Shown one piece after another: positions 8,258-17,752 of a DNA stretch of 64,000 nt. The DNA comes from Dechloromonas sp. GTDB lineage: Bacteria; Pseudomonadota; Gammaproteobacteria; Burkholderiales; Rhodocyclaceae. Position 1 is the stretch's first letter, and each line of letters begins with the position of its first letter. The stretch lies in the NCBI GenBank assembly GCA_011391255.1, contig JAABQV010000001.1, positions 124,001 to 188,000 of the forward strand, read 5' to 3'. The notes beneath the pieces are model-generated. The model saw only the letters and a list, made by a program, of their open reading frames with translations, did no database searches and had not been told where the DNA came from. The position numbers and the translations under genes were made by a program.

Positions 8258-9916
8258 TTAGTTGGCGCGGCGCATGGTGCCGCCGCCCTCCGGTTCGCCG
8301 CCGCTGCCTTTGCTGATTGGCTGATCAAGGCTGGCGGGAGGTGGAAGTTTGAGGAGTTGGTAAAGGGCTTTGAGATTTTCGCGGAAAAGGCGGTCGAAAC
8401 TGGCAACCGACTCGGGTGAGTTGTAATCGCCCAGCCACCAGAACCAGTCGGAACTCTCACAATTAGAGAGTCGGCGCAGGACTTCCGTACATTCCGCCTC
8501 GCTCAGGCGGCCGCTGTCGAGAGCGCGGTCAGCGGATAGCTTGACATCGCAGAGCATTTCCCAGGCGCGGTTTTTCTCCGGATTGCCGACCCATGTTGAT
8601 AAGGTGCCAAAAACCCAGCTGCCGGCAGTCAGTTTATGCAGGCGCTGCCGCCGCCCATGCTGTTTCCTGGCGGCTTCAGCTAGCGTTACGGTTTGCAGAC
8701 GCGGATGGTTCTCGAGCGCATCGTAGAGATCTGAGAAGAAAAACCAGGCGTTAAAAGGGTAATACTCCCAGGCATTTTCGCCGTCGAGAAAAATCGGGAT
8801 CAGATTGTCATGATCCTCGTGATCGAGTGTGTTGAGTTCATTCAGGAAGTGCTGCGAGGCGTCGCGGCCATGCCATTTCGCATACTCGAAGCCAATCAGG
8901 TCGGAGAGCTTTTCGTTGCGAAAAAAAAGTGTCAGGTCGCCTGGGATTTCTTCGGGCGCTTGCCAGGCGGTGCTGGTCTTCGCCTGAATCCCGGCGGAAT
9001 GTTTGAGAACACTGTGGCTGCTCGCCGTCCAGGCAAAGCCGGCCTCGCCGATCTGTTTGAGAAAGGGCGTCGACAGCGCTCCCTCTGCTGGCCAGAGTCC
9101 AGCCGGTGCCTGCCCGAAGCGCCGGGTGTGGCTGGCTATCGCCATTTGCAGGTGATTCTCGACGCGCGAGCGTCCGCCCGGGTAGTTGGGGGCGGCGGGC
9201 AGCGGGCACTCAGGCCAGGCCTCGCGGGCGCAATTAAAATCGAGCATCAGCGGGGCCAGCGGATGGGTGTTTGGCGTGCAACTCAACTCAACCTGACCGC
9301 GATCGGAGAGCGCCCTGTATCGCGGGATCAGGCCGGCAACCGCAGCGCCGAGTTCGGCGATCAGTTGCAGTCGGTCGGATTGCGAAAAATTGTCACCCTT
9401 GGCCATCATCTCGGCGATTACCGGGCTTTCCCGGCGCAGGCTTTCGCCGCACCAGGCGAGTAAGTACCAAGTTGCCAAGTCGGACAGGTAATGCCCGGAC
9501 AAGTAATTCAGGCTGCTACCGTCGTGCAGGCGCAAACAATTGTAAACGTCACGCAGGCGGCGATAGGGGGCAAACGGTTCGAGCATGGTTGGTGCATGGC
9601 AGCGAAATGCCATGTCGAGCAACCAGTCGCGGTCAACTGCCGAAAGAGCCTCGGATTCCGGATGGCTGGCAATACGCAACAGCGGGTCGCGCCATTGTCC
9701 GGTGGAAAACTGATCGGCGTAGTCTTCGATCTGCTCAAGCAGAACTGGCACAAAATTGACCGTGCAACGGACGCCCGGATGGCGCTCCAAATGCGCCGCC
9801 ATGTCGGTGTAGTCCTTGATGCTATGCAGGAAAACCCAGGGCAGCATGAACTCCCCGCTGTCCGGGTGCCGGTAATCCGGCTGGTGCATGTGCCAGAGAA
9901 ACGCAATATCTGCCAT
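8258..9916 (-). CDS. GH57 glycoside hydrolase (alpha-amylase/amylopullulanase-like)
   Basis: A 552-residue cytoplasmic GH57 enzyme of a different subgroup from its neighbour. It has an N-terminal LWHMHQPDYRHP motif, the central GLWPAEGALS motif with the putative nucleophile glutamate, the IFLDGENAWEYYP motif with the acid/base aspartate, and a helical C-terminal region. This subgroup is often annotated alpha-amylase/alpha-mannosidase. In this context an alpha-glucan substrate (alpha-1,4 or alpha-1,6 bonds) is the natural inference. No glgX is present in the window, so this protein may cover debranching, but that is speculation. Its ATG overlaps the glgC stop by one base. Confidence 0.8.
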   Translation of the reverse strand: MADIAFLWHMHQPDYRHPDSGEFMLPWVFLHSIKDYTDMAAHLERHPGVRCTVNFVPVLLEQIEDYADQFSTGQWRDPLLRIASHPESEALSAVDRDWLLDMAFRCHAPTMLEPFAPYRRLRDVYNCLRLHDGSSLNYLSGHYLSDLATWYLLAWCGESLRRESPVIAEMMAKGDNFSQSDRLQLIAELGAAVAGLIPRYRALSDRGQVELSCTPNTHPLAPLMLDFNCAREAWPECPLPAAPNYPGGRSRVENHLQMAIASHTRRFGQAPAGLWPAEGALSTPFLKQIGEAGFAWTASSHSVLKHSAGIQAKTSTAWQAPEEIPGDLTLFFRNEKLSDLIGFEYAKWHGRDASQHFLNELNTLDHEDHDNLIPIFLDGENAWEYYPFNAWFFFSDLYDALENHPRLQTVTLAEAARKQHGRRQRLHKLTAGSWVFGTLSTWVGNPEKNRAWEMLCDVKLSADRALDSGRLSEAECTEVLRRLSNCESSDWFWWLGDYNSPESVASFDRLFRENLKALYQLLKLPPPASLDQPISKGSGGEPEGGGTMRRAN

Positions 9917-11238
9917 CAGCGCGGTGCCGCAGCACCCTGACCAAGCATCTCAGGGGTGACCAGGGTGATGCCTTTGGGGCTGACATGAAAACGTTTGGCG
10001 TCTTCAACCGGATCGATGCCGATTTCCATGCCTTCAGGAATACGACACAGCTTGTCGATGACGCAACGTCGCAGGCGCGCATGGCGACCGACGACGACGC
10101 CAGGCAGAATCACCGAGTCCTCAACTTTGGCCCAGCTATGGACGCCGACGCTGGAAAAAAGTAGTGAACGCTTGACCTCGGCACCCGAAATAATGCAGCC
10201 GCCCGAGACCAGCGAGTCGATCGCCATGCCGCGGCGCCCCTCGTCGTCGAAGACGAATTTGGCTGGCGGTAGTTGCTCCTGATAGGTCCAGATCGGCCAG
10301 TCCTTATCATAAAGATTGAGTTCCGGCGTTACCTTGGTCATCTCCATATTGGCTTCCCAATAGGCGTCGATGGTGCCAACGTCGCGCCAGTAAGGATCGT
10401 GATCGTCGCTGCCAACGCAGGAGTCGGCAAAGCGGTGGGCAAATACCCGGTAGCGCGACACAATGTGGGGAATGATGTCCTTGCCGAAGTCGCGGCTCGA
10501 ACCATTGGTCAGCGCGTCGCGCTCAAGTTGCTCGAAGAGGAATTTTGCATTGAAGATGTAGACGCCCATCGAGGCCAGCGCTCGCCCGGGCTGCCCGGGA
10601 ATGGATGGCGGGTGCTGCGGCTTTTCGACAAAGTCGATCACGCGATCCTGATCGTCGACGCCCATGACGCCGAACTCGCGGGCTTCGTCGAGCGGTACGT
10701 CAAGACAGGCGACGCTCATGTCAGCCTGCTTCTTGACGTGAGAGGCCAGCATGCGGCCGTAGTCCATCTTGTAGATGTGATCACCGGCAATGACCAGCAC
10801 ATATTCCGGTTGGTAGTGGCGGAGAAACCGCATGTTCTGGAATACAGCATCGGCAGTGCCCTGATACCACTGGGTTTCGTCGATCTGCTGCTGGGCCGGC
10901 AGTAACTGGACAAATTCACCGAAGCGGCCGTCAAGGAAATTCCAGCCGCGCTGGATGTGGAGAATCAGGCTGTGCGCCTTGTATTGCGTGGCAACGCCAA
11001 TCTTGCGAATGCCGGAATTGACACAATTGGAGAGCGCGAAATCAAGGATGCGGAACTTGCCGGCAAAGGGCACGGCGGGTTTCGCGCGGAAATCGGTGAG
11101 TTGCTTGAGCCGGCTACCACGTCCGCCAGCAAGAATGATCGCAAAGGTGTTGCGGGTCAGCTGGCTGATAAAGCGCTTGTCAGTATGCTCGCGCATATCG
11201 CAGTGGGCCTGCTGGGGGCAGGGCGTGATTTCAGGCAT
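9916..11238 (-). CDS. glgC: Glucose-1-phosphate adenylyltransferase
   Basis: Makes ADP-glucose from ATP and glucose 1-phosphate, the committed step of glycogen synthesis. The 440-residue protein has the nucleotidyltransferase motif [12 protein letters not shown] (about residues 33-44), the [11 protein letters not shown] substrate segment, [16 protein letters not shown], and a C-terminal left-handed beta-helix with hexapeptide character. The upstream sequence in the reading direction, TGGGAGGACCCT, gives a strong ribosome-binding site. It is the first gene of the seven-gene leftward operon and is divergent from glgB with 74 bases between. Allosteric control by fructose-bisphosphate or AMP is typical of the family but cannot be read here. 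Confidence 0.96.
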   Translation of the reverse strand: MPEITPCPQQAHCDMREHTDKRFISQLTRNTFAIILAGGRGSRLKQLTDFRAKPAVPFAGKFRILDFALSNCVNSGIRKIGVATQYKAHSLILHIQRGWNFLDGRFGEFVQLLPAQQQIDETQWYQGTADAVFQNMRFLRHYQPEYVLVIAGDHIYKMDYGRMLASHVKKQADMSVACLDVPLDEAREFGVMGVDDQDRVIDFVEKPQHPPSIPGQPGRALASMGVYIFNAKFLFEQLERDALTNGSSRDFGKDIIPHIVSRYRVFAHRFADSCVGSDDHDPYWRDVGTIDAYWEANMEMTKVTPELNLYDKDWPIWTYQEQLPPAKFVFDDEGRRGMAIDSLVSGGCIISGAEVKRSLLFSSVGVHSWAKVEDSVILPGVVVGRHARLRRCVIDKLCRIPEGMEIGIDPVEDAKRFHVSPKGITLVTPEMLGQGAAAPR

Positions 11239-11312
11239 AGGGTCCTCCCAGAATATTGATTGTGGTTTTGATTTATTAGTTATAACTTATGATACCGCTT
11301 TAGGGGACAAAA
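11239..11312. promoter_or_regulatory. Divergent glgC / glgB promoter region
   Basis: This 74-base AT-rich spacer separates the two oppositely oriented glycogen transcripts and must hold both promoters. A candidate rightward promoter for glgB is TTGATT at 11256-11261 and TTATAA at 11280-11285 (18-base spacing). This would place the transcript start roughly 20 bases before the glgB ATG. A short AGGGGA stretch precedes glgB. No clear operator palindrome was seen. The -10/-35 calls are by eye only. Confidence 0.4.
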
Positions 11313-13196
11313 ATGCATCAATCAGACGCGCTATATCTGTTCAACGAGGGCAAGAATTTTCAGGCCTACCGACTCCTTGGGGCTCAGGTTGAAAAGACCG
11401 GCACCATCTTTCGCGTTTGGGCGCCCAACGCTTCACAAGTAAGCGTGATCGGCGACTTCAACGCCTGGCAGGGCGAAGCGCACAAAATGCACGCGCTTGG
11501 TGCATCCGGTATTTGGGAAGTTACTATTCCGGAGGCGCTGCCCGGTAGTCTCTACCGGTTTTCCATTACCAATCGCGACACCGGTAATGTGCACATCAAG
11601 GCCGACCCCTACGGCCGTGGTTTTGAGATGCGCCCCGGTTCTGCCGCTTACGTCGTTGCTCCTTCCGGGCACGTCTGGAATGACCAGGCCTGGCTGGAAA
11701 AAAGAGCCGCCTGGGACTGGCAGAAGGCGCCGCTCAATATTTACGAAGTCCATGCCGGCTCATGGATGCGCCACCCGGACAACACGCCCTATCTTTGGCG
11801 CGATCTGGCCGAGCGTCTGATTCCCTATGCCGTCGCCCAAGGCTACACCCACCTGGAACTGCTGCCGATTACCGAGCATCCGCTTGATGAATCCTGGGGC
11901 TATCAGACCACCGGCTACTTTGCCGCGACCTCGCGCTATGGCTCGCCGGATGACTTGCGCGCCTTTATCGATGCCTGCCACCAAGCCGGGCTTGGTGTTT
12001 TGCTTGACTGGGTTCCCGGCCACTTCCCGCAGGATCATTGGGCGCTGGCCAAGTACGACGGCACCGCCCTTTACGAGCATGAAGACCCGCGCCTCGGCCT
12101 GCATGCCGACTGGGGGACGCATATCTTCAATTATGGCCGCCATGAAGTGCGCAGTTTCCTGCTTTCATCGGCGCACTGGTGGTTGTCCGAGTTCCACTTT
12201 GACGGCATCCGTGTCGATGCGGTCGCTTCGATGCTCTACCTCGATTACTCGCGCAAGGCCGGCGAGTGGCTGCCGAACCAATTTGGCGGCCGCGAAAATC
12301 TTGATGCGATCGAATTCCTCAAGCACTTCAACAGCATGGTGCATGGCGAGTTCCCCGGCGCCCTGACCATCGCTGAAGAGTCCACCGCCTGGCCGATGGT
12401 GTCGCGGCCGACCTATATCGGCGGTCTGGGTTTCTCGATGAAGTGGAACATGGGCTGGATGAACGACACCCTGCGCTACTTCCATCGCGACTCGATTCAT
12501 CGGCGCTGGCATCACGATGAACTGACCTTCGGCCAGGTTTACGCCTACAGCGAAAACTACGTGCTGCCCTTCTCGCACGACGAAGTTGTGCATGGTAAAG
12601 GCTCGCTGATTGGCAAGATGCCCGGTGATGCCTGGCAGCGTCAGGCCAATCTGCGCCTGTTGCTCGCCTGGCAAGCCTTCACGCCGGGCAAAAAATTAAT
12701 GTTCATGGGTGGCGAATTCGGCCAGTCCCGTGAGTGGTCGGAAGCGCGGGAACTCGACTGGGGTCTCCTCGCCGATCCGGCGCAACTTGGAATACAACGC
12801 TTCTCGGCAGATATCAACCACCTCTACCGTGATACCCCGGCGCTGCATCAGCAGGATTTTCAGGCGTTGGGGTTCGAGTGGATCGATTGTCACGACAGCG
12901 AACATTCCGTGCTCGCCTGGCTGCGCTGGGGGCGCGATGGCAGTTTTGTCGTCGTCGCGATGAATTTCACGCCGGTGCCGCTAACAGCGTACCGTCTTGG
13001 CGTGCCGCAAGCTGGGCGCTATGTTGAATTGCTCAACAGCGACTCGTCCTATTACGGCGGTAGCAACATGGGCAATATCGGCGAACTGGAAGCATGGCAG
13101 GGCGAGTGGATGAATCGGCCGGCAAACCTGGAATTGACGATTCCACCGTTGGCGGCGGTAGTGCTCAGATGGGTGCCGGAGTCACTGCCTGATTAA
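11313..13196 (+). CDS. glgB: 1,4-alpha-glucan branching enzyme
   Basis: Introduces alpha-1,6 branches into glycogen (GH13). The 627-residue form starts almost directly with the CBM48/N2 domain (FRVWAPNASQVSVIGDFNAW, about residues 31-50) and lacks the extra N1 domain of the 728-residue E. coli enzyme. The catalytic barrel shows the nucleophile D302 in GIRVDAVASM, the acid/base E355 in IAEESTAWP, and the third acidic residue in PFSHDEVVHGKGSL. The 53-residue spacing between the first two equals that of E. coli GlgB. It is divergent from glgC and convergent with glk; the stop codons of glgB and glk overlap. Confidence 0.97.
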   Translation: MHQSDALYLFNEGKNFQAYRLLGAQVEKTGTIFRVWAPNASQVSVIGDFNAWQGEAHKMHALGASGIWEVTIPEALPGSLYRFSITNRDTGNVHIKADPYGRGFEMRPGSAAYVVAPSGHVWNDQAWLEKRAAWDWQKAPLNIYEVHAGSWMRHPDNTPYLWRDLAERLIPYAVAQGYTHLELLPITEHPLDESWGYQTTGYFAATSRYGSPDDLRAFIDACHQAGLGVLLDWVPGHFPQDHWALAKYDGTALYEHEDPRLGLHADWGTHIFNYGRHEVRSFLLSSAHWWLSEFHFDGIRVDAVASMLYLDYSRKAGEWLPNQFGGRENLDAIEFLKHFNSMVHGEFPGALTIAEESTAWPMVSRPTYIGGLGFSMKWNMGWMNDTLRYFHRDSIHRRWHHDELTFGQVYAYSENYVLPFSHDEVVHGKGSLIGKMPGDAWQRQANLRLLLAWQAFTPGKKLMFMGGEFGQSREWSEARELDWGLLADPAQLGIQRFSADINHLYRDTPALHQQDFQALGFEWIDCHDSEHSVLAWLRWGRDGSFVVVAMNFTPVPLTAYRLGVPQAGRYVELLNSDSSYYGGSNMGNIGELEAWQGEWMNRPANLELTIPPLAAVVLRWVPESLPD

Positions 13197-14125
13197 TCCT
13201 GCTTGCTGCCCGCGAGGGCAAGGGCGCCGAGCAGACCAAGGCGCTCTTCGGTAACTAGATGGATTGGCATGTTTTCAGCGACCAGGCGATGTTCTCGCTT
13301 GGCGTTGAAGGCGTCCATGAAAGTGCTGTAGCCAATATGTGGCATCAGTTTGGCTGCAATGCCGCCGGCCAGGTAAACGCCGCCGTAGGCCAACCATTGA
13401 ATGGCCAGGTCGCCGGCAAAGGCGCCATAGACAGAAAACCATAACTCAACCGCCTGCTCAGCCAGCGGATCGCTTTTACTCAGCGCGTTGTGGCCGATTT
13501 CTTCAGGTTGCTGCGGTCGACCGCCTAAAAAGGCATAAATTCTTGCCAGTCCGGGGCCGGAGACGACATCTTCAGTCGTTACGCGCCCGTTCTTTTCATG
13601 CAGCCATTGCCACAATTCGCCCTGTTCGGGTGTTTGCGGAGCGAAGCCGATGTGCCCGCCTTCGCCAGGGATAACGCAATAACGGTTGTCTGTCCAAACC
13701 ATGCCGGCAACGCCGAGTCCGGTGCCGGCGCCGAGAATGACACGCGGCGCTTGAGAGACCGGTAGCCCGGTTTGCAGCATTTTCAGTTGGTGCTGGGCAA
13801 CCAGTGGCAAACCGTTGGCGGCTGCCGCAAAATCGTTGGCGAGCAGGGCGTGACGAAACCTGAAGCGGCTGACTAAATTGTTTGTGGAAATTTCCCAGGG
13901 CAGATAGGTCAGCTTGACATGATGACCGTTAGTTGGGCCGGCAACGCCAAAACAGGCGGCCTGAATCGGCGGTGCATCGGCGAGAAAATCGTCGAGCAGT
14001 GCGTCGAAAGTCGGATAGTCCTGGCTGGCGTAGCGACGCTCAAAGGCAATTTGTAATTTGCCATCGCGAAGTTCGGCCAAAGCCAGCAGGGTTTTAGTGC
14101 CGCCAAGATCGCCGCCAAGTATCAT
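13193..14125 (-). CDS. glk: Glucokinase (ROK-independent, Glk type)
   Basis: Phosphorylates free glucose with ATP to glucose 6-phosphate. The 310-residue protein starts with the ATP-binding GGDLGGTKTLLAL motif, followed by the LPWEIS and ANDFAAAANG segments and the LGAGTGLG and PGEGGH motifs typical of the Glk family. In this neighbourhood it would recover glucose released by the amylase-type enzymes. It is encoded leftward just after thyA (3-base gap), so the two may be co-transcribed, and it is convergent with glgB. Confidence 0.93.
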   Translation of the reverse strand: MILGGDLGGTKTLLALAELRDGKLQIAFERRYASQDYPTFDALLDDFLADAPPIQAACFGVAGPTNGHHVKLTYLPWEISTNNLVSRFRFRHALLANDFAAAANGLPLVAQHQLKMLQTGLPVSQAPRVILGAGTGLGVAGMVWTDNRYCVIPGEGGHIGFAPQTPEQGELWQWLHEKNGRVTTEDVVSGPGLARIYAFLGGRPQQPEEIGHNALSKSDPLAEQAVELWFSVYGAFAGDLAIQWLAYGGVYLAGGIAAKLMPHIGYSTFMDAFNAKREHRLVAENMPIHLVTEERLGLLGALALAGSKQD

Positions 14126-14128
14126 GAT

Positions 14129-14923
14129 TTAAACCGCCACCGGTGCTGAAATGTGCGCGTGCGGGTCGTAACCGTCGACGCGGAAGTCTTCAAATTTGAA
14201 GGCAAAAATGTCGTCGACCGCAGGATTGATCCAGATCGTCGGCAACGGACGCGGCTCGCGCGAAAGCTGGAGCTTGGCCTGCTCAAAGTGGTTGGAGTAA
14301 ATGTGTGCATCGCCGAAAGTATGCACAAACTCGCCCGGCTGATAACCGCAAACCTGCGCCAGCATCATCGTCAGCAGTGCGTAGGATGCGATGTTGAAAG
14401 GAACACCGAGAAAAATATCGGCGCTGCGCTGGTAAAGCTGACAGGAGAGTTTGCCGCCGGCAACATAAAACTGGAAAAGGCAGTGGCAGGGCGGCAGCGC
14501 CATGCTATCAACGTCGCCCGGGTTCCAGGCTGAAACGATGTGGCGGCGGGAGTCCGGGTTGTTCTTCAAGCTGTGTACCAGTTGCGAAATCTGGTCGATC
14601 AGGCGGCCATCCGGCGTTTCCCAGCGCCGCCATTGCTTGCCGTAAACCGGGCCGAGGTCGCCATTCTCATCGGCCCATTCGTCCCAGATGCGGACGCCGT
14701 TGGCTTTCAGGTAGGCGATATTGGTATCGCCTTGCAGGAACCAGAGTAATTCATGCACGATGGATTTGAGATGCAGCTTTTTGGTCGTCGCCATCGGGAA
14801 GCCCCGGGCGAGATCAAAACGCATCTGGTAGCCGAAAACTGAGCGGGTGCCGGTGCCGGTGCGGTCGGACTTGTCGTGCCCGTGGTCTAGCACGTGGCGC
14901 ATGAGTGCGAGATATTGCTGCAT
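14129..14923 (-). CDS. thyA: Thymidylate synthase
   Basis: Methylates dUMP to dTMP with methylenetetrahydrofolate, producing dihydrofolate that FolA recycles. At 264 residues it has exactly the E. coli length. The catalytic cysteine lies in [10 protein letters not shown] (about residue 146). [11 protein letters not shown], the arginine-rich [12 protein letters not shown] segment and the [13 protein letters not shown] motif are all present. It lies upstream of glk on the same strand, while folA lies 13.5 kb away at the end of the glycogen operon. The divergent spacer to the PilZ-like gene is 99 bases. Confidence 0.97.
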   Translation of the reverse strand: MQQYLALMRHVLDHGHDKSDRTGTGTRSVFGYQMRFDLARGFPMATTKKLHLKSIVHELLWFLQGDTNIAYLKANGVRIWDEWADENGDLGPVYGKQWRRWETPDGRLIDQISQLVHSLKNNPDSRRHIVSAWNPGDVDSMALPPCHCLFQFYVAGGKLSCQLYQRSADIFLGVPFNIASYALLTMMLAQVCGYQPGEFVHTFGDAHIYSNHFEQAKLQLSREPRPLPTIWINPAVDDIFAFKFEDFRVDGYDPHAHISAPVAV

Positions 14924-14977
14924 GAAACTTGGTCGCCAATCGAAGTGGATGTGAGATTTTACATGCTTGCTGGAGGC

Positions 14978-15007
14978 TTGATCAGCTAAACTCTGCGGGT
15001 CTATGAC
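14978..15007 (+). promoter_or_regulatory. Candidate promoter of the PilZ-like gene
   Basis: TTGATC at 14978-14983 and TATGAC at 15002-15007 are separated by 18 bases and lie 15 bases before the GTG start of the downstream gene. Spacing and sequence fit a moderate sigma-70 promoter. If correct, the leader would be very short. Read by eye, not by scoring. Confidence 0.3.
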
Positions 15008-15022
15008 ATTGGCGGATAAATC

Positions 15023-16567
15023 GTGCTCGACAAATTAAGCGGACTAGGCGGGATCTTCGGTCAGAAAAACGAGGGGCACCCGTTAGGCACGGCGCATGAC
15101 CTCAAGGCGGTCATCGCCGCCATACCAACCGACAACGCCTTCAAGGCGCTCGATGAGGTGATCGGCTGGGTTGAGTCCTTGCGCGCCTCGAACGATTTTC
15201 CGGCCGAGCGATTGTTTGAAACAGTCCGTCAGCTTGATGATGTCGCGCAGCCGCATTTGCGTCGTCTTTCACGCGAGTATTTGCATACCGCCCGCCCAAC
15301 GCGTTCGGAAGAAAAACGCTTGTGGTCGATCAATCATGGATTCTGGGTCCAGATCAGCGACGCCTATGAGCACTGTCTGCTGCCGCTCGGTCAAAAAAGC
15401 AAGGCTGGCGAATTGACCAAGCTGGCGTTGCCTGTCTTGCTCACCCGCTTGATTGGCGCGCTTGCGGCCTTACTCAAGTGGGAGCAGTTTCACTACGGGC
15501 CGACCCCGGCCACCGTCTGGAAACGCGTAGGCGCCGCGCTGCTCTGCGCGCAGGAGCATGGCGTGGCGAGCAAGTCGGTGCCGCATGGCGGAATGTCGGC
15601 GATGAGTAGTCCGCAAACCGAATATCTCAAGGCGGTTGCTTTTCAGGCAGCCTCGATGGATAGCCTGCTGCCGTTTGAAATTGAACTGGCTGAGCGTTTG
15701 ATCGAACATCACCTGGGTAGTTTTTCGTTCACCGCTGAGTCGCAGGTGGACAGTGTCTATTGGGTCGATCTGGTGCTAGCACAGGCGCCGCAACGCTTAG
15801 CGAAGATGCCGTTGGAGGCCCGGCCGACGCAGCGTTTTTTCAAACCGGCTGGCGCGCATGGGCAATTCAAGGCGCTACTCAATAACCTTGAGCAGGGTGG
15901 TGATTTGCCGGCCGATATTGCGCTCGGCGGGCAATTCCAGCCCAAGGTGCTGATCCCGGTTTTGCGGCATCTGACGGCTTATCTGGCGCCCGTGCCGCCA
16001 CAACGTTCGTTCGACCGGCACCGGGTCAAGCATCGCATGGTGATATTGAATGGCCTGATTGATTCGTTTGTGGTCTTTTCCAGCGAGTTCGGTGGTCGCC
16101 CGAGCGGGCTGCAGACTGAGAGCTGGGTGGTTGAAAACGTCAGCCGCGGTGGTTTTGGTGCGCTGATTCCCAATATTCCCGGCGAGTGGTTGAAGCTTGG
16201 CGCGCTGGTTGCCATGCAACCCGAAGGCGGAGAGAACTGGCTGCTCGGGATTGTCCGCCGCTATCACCGCGAGTCAGATGCCGAAGCACGGGTCGGGCTG
16301 CAGACCTTGGCCGTCAAAGTTACGGCAATTGAGTGCCGGCCGCGTGCCGCCTCAAGTTATGGGGCGGCGGCGACACTGCCGGCGCTATTGCTTGAAGATG
16401 GCAACCCGCCCGGCGAGGTCCGCGTAGTTTTGCCGGTGCACTCGTTTGATCTACGCGAAAGTCTCGAATATCAGCACAGCGGTAAGCGCTTTCTGCTCAA
16501 TCCAGTGGCCCAGCTTGAGCATACGGCCGAGTATGAAGTTGCGCGCTACCGGCAGATTGCCGATTAG
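15023..16567 (+). CDS. PilZ-domain-like protein of unknown function
   Basis: A 514-residue protein starting with GTG (no better upstream start). The first ~350 residues form a predominantly helical region that I do not recognise. The C-terminal third carries RHRVKHR (an RxxxR element) followed about 40 residues later by NVSRGGFG, which fits the [D/N]xSxxG element of PilZ domains that bind c-di-GMP. The spacing is longer than usual, so binding is an inference. No signal peptide or membrane segment is visible. It is divergent from thyA and convergent with mog (3-base gap). It may be a c-di-GMP effector relevant to the MshE-type ATPase further along, but nothing local proves that link. Confidence 0.6.
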   Translation: MLDKLSGLGGIFGQKNEGHPLGTAHDLKAVIAAIPTDNAFKALDEVIGWVESLRASNDFPAERLFETVRQLDDVAQPHLRRLSREYLHTARPTRSEEKRLWSINHGFWVQISDAYEHCLLPLGQKSKAGELTKLALPVLLTRLIGALAALLKWEQFHYGPTPATVWKRVGAALLCAQEHGVASKSVPHGGMSAMSSPQTEYLKAVAFQAASMDSLLPFEIELAERLIEHHLGSFSFTAESQVDSVYWVDLVLAQAPQRLAKMPLEARPTQRFFKPAGAHGQFKALLNNLEQGGDLPADIALGGQFQPKVLIPVLRHLTAYLAPVPPQRSFDRHRVKHRMVILNGLIDSFVVFSSEFGGRPSGLQTESWVVENVSRGGFGALIPNIPGEWLKLGALVAMQPEGGENWLLGIVRRYHRESDAEARVGLQTLAVKVTAIECRPRAASSYGAAATLPALLLEDGNPPGEVRVVLPVHSFDLRESLEYQHSGKRFLLNPVAQLEHTAEYEVARYRQIAD

Positions 16568-16570
16568 CCT

Positions 16571-17161
16571 TTATTTGCTGCGGATTGCCGATTTGGGGCG
16601 GAAGACCTTGATCACCGCCTCATTGGTTTCCGCATAAGGCGCACCGATCAGGTCAAGGCAATACGGCACCGAGGCAAAAATGCCGACGTGGGTAACTTTA
16701 CCATCGGCATCGCGGACGCCTTCGAGAATTTCCCTGATCGACTTGGGTTGCCCCGGCAGGTTGATGATCAGCGCCTGCTTGCGGATCACTGCGGCCTGGC
16801 GCGAGAGGATCGCTGTCGGGACAAAATTCAGGCTGATGCGGCGCATTTCTTCGCCAAAGCCGGGCATTTCCTTGTCGGCCACCGCCAGCGTTGCTTCCGG
16901 TGTCACATCGCGCAATGCCGGGCCGGTGCCGCCGGTGGTCAGCACCAGATGGCAATTGTCGCGGTCAACCAAGTTTTTGAGGGTATTTTCTATGCCCTGC
17001 TGGTCATCCGGAATCAGCCGGACTTCAGCGCGCCAGGGCGAGGTCAGGGCGCTGCTCAGCCATTCCTGCAGCGCCGGGATGCCCTTGTCTTCATAAATAC
17101 CGGCTGAGGCGCGGTCGCTAATCGAAACCAGGCCGATGACCAGTTCTTCATTCGCCGGCAT
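16571..17161 (-). CDS. mog: Molybdopterin adenylyltransferase
   Basis: Adenylylates molybdopterin before molybdate insertion during molybdenum-cofactor synthesis. The 196-residue protein shows IGLVSISDRASAGIYEDKGI at the N-terminus, the TTGGTGPALRDVTPEATLAV motif of MoaB/Mog proteins, and NLPGQPKSI near the C-terminus. The length and the C-terminal tail favour Mog over the ~170-residue MoaB. The start overlaps the end of yjgA by 14 bases, so the two genes are probably co-transcribed leftward. Confidence 0.92.
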   Translation of the reverse strand: MPANEELVIGLVSISDRASAGIYEDKGIPALQEWLSSALTSPWRAEVRLIPDDQQGIENTLKNLVDRDNCHLVLTTGGTGPALRDVTPEATLAVADKEMPGFGEEMRRISLNFVPTAILSRQAAVIRKQALIINLPGQPKSIREILEGVRDADGKVTHVGIFASVPYCLDLIGAPYAETNEAVIKVFRPKSAIRSK

Positions 17162-17684
17162 CGTCGTTCTCCGCTTTTTGCAGTTGGTCGTCGAGCGCCT
17201 TGAGCACTTGATAAATGGCGCGGAAATTTTTCGGCGGTTTGTTCGCTTCCTGCTCCTTCAGCGCACTGCGACGCAACTGGCGCAGATGTGTGAGATCGGC
17301 ACCGGGCCAGGTGTTGCCGATTTCAGTGAGCATCGTTTCGTCGGCCAGAAGCCGCGTGCGCATGCGCTCCAGGCGTTGCAGGCGGGCGTTCTCGGCGACC
17401 GACTCGCCACGCAGCAGGGCGAGGCCGGCGCGGATGGGTTCGTCGTCGGCGCTACGCATCAGCTTGCCGAGGTACATCACCTGCCGGCGCTTGGCGCCAT
17501 GTGCGGTGAATTTGTGGCATTCACGGACTGCTGCATAAATATCTTCCGGCAGATTCAGGCGCTTCAACTGACTGAGTGGCAGGTCGACCAGCTCCTCGCC
17601 GAGGTCGCGCAACTCGTGCATCGCCTCTTTCTGCTTGGTCTTGGATGGGCGTCCGGTACTCTCGGTAAAATCTTCTTCATGCAT
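17148..17684 (-). CDS. darP: Ribosome-associated protein DarP/YjgA
   Basis: A 178-residue basic protein of the YjgA/DUF615 family, which in E. coli assists late 50S subunit assembly. Supporting features are the highly charged N-terminus (STGRPSKTKQKEAMHELRDL), the LVDLPLSQLKRLNLPEDIY segment, and the long helical C-terminus ending with a lysine/glutamate-rich tail. It is divergent from pmbA across 68 bases, a pairing (yjgA-pmbA) also seen in many proteobacteria, and it leads into mog. Confidence 0.92.
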   Translation of the reverse strand: MHEEDFTESTGRPSKTKQKEAMHELRDLGEELVDLPLSQLKRLNLPEDIYAAVRECHKFTAHGAKRRQVMYLGKLMRSADDEPIRAGLALLRGESVAENARLQRLERMRTRLLADETMLTEIGNTWPGADLTHLRQLRRSALKEQEANKPPKNFRAIYQVLKALDDQLQKAENDDAGE

Positions 17685-17752
17685 GGTGCGCGCTCTGGGC
17701 TGACTGGGTCGGGCTGCTATGATAGCGATTTTCCCGTCCGGACGCCCCTTTC

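Noticed and set aside
11268..11293. Alternative glgB promoter TTGATT/TATGAT
   Set aside because: The spacing is only 14 bases; the TTGATT/TTATAA pair with 18 bases is more plausible.
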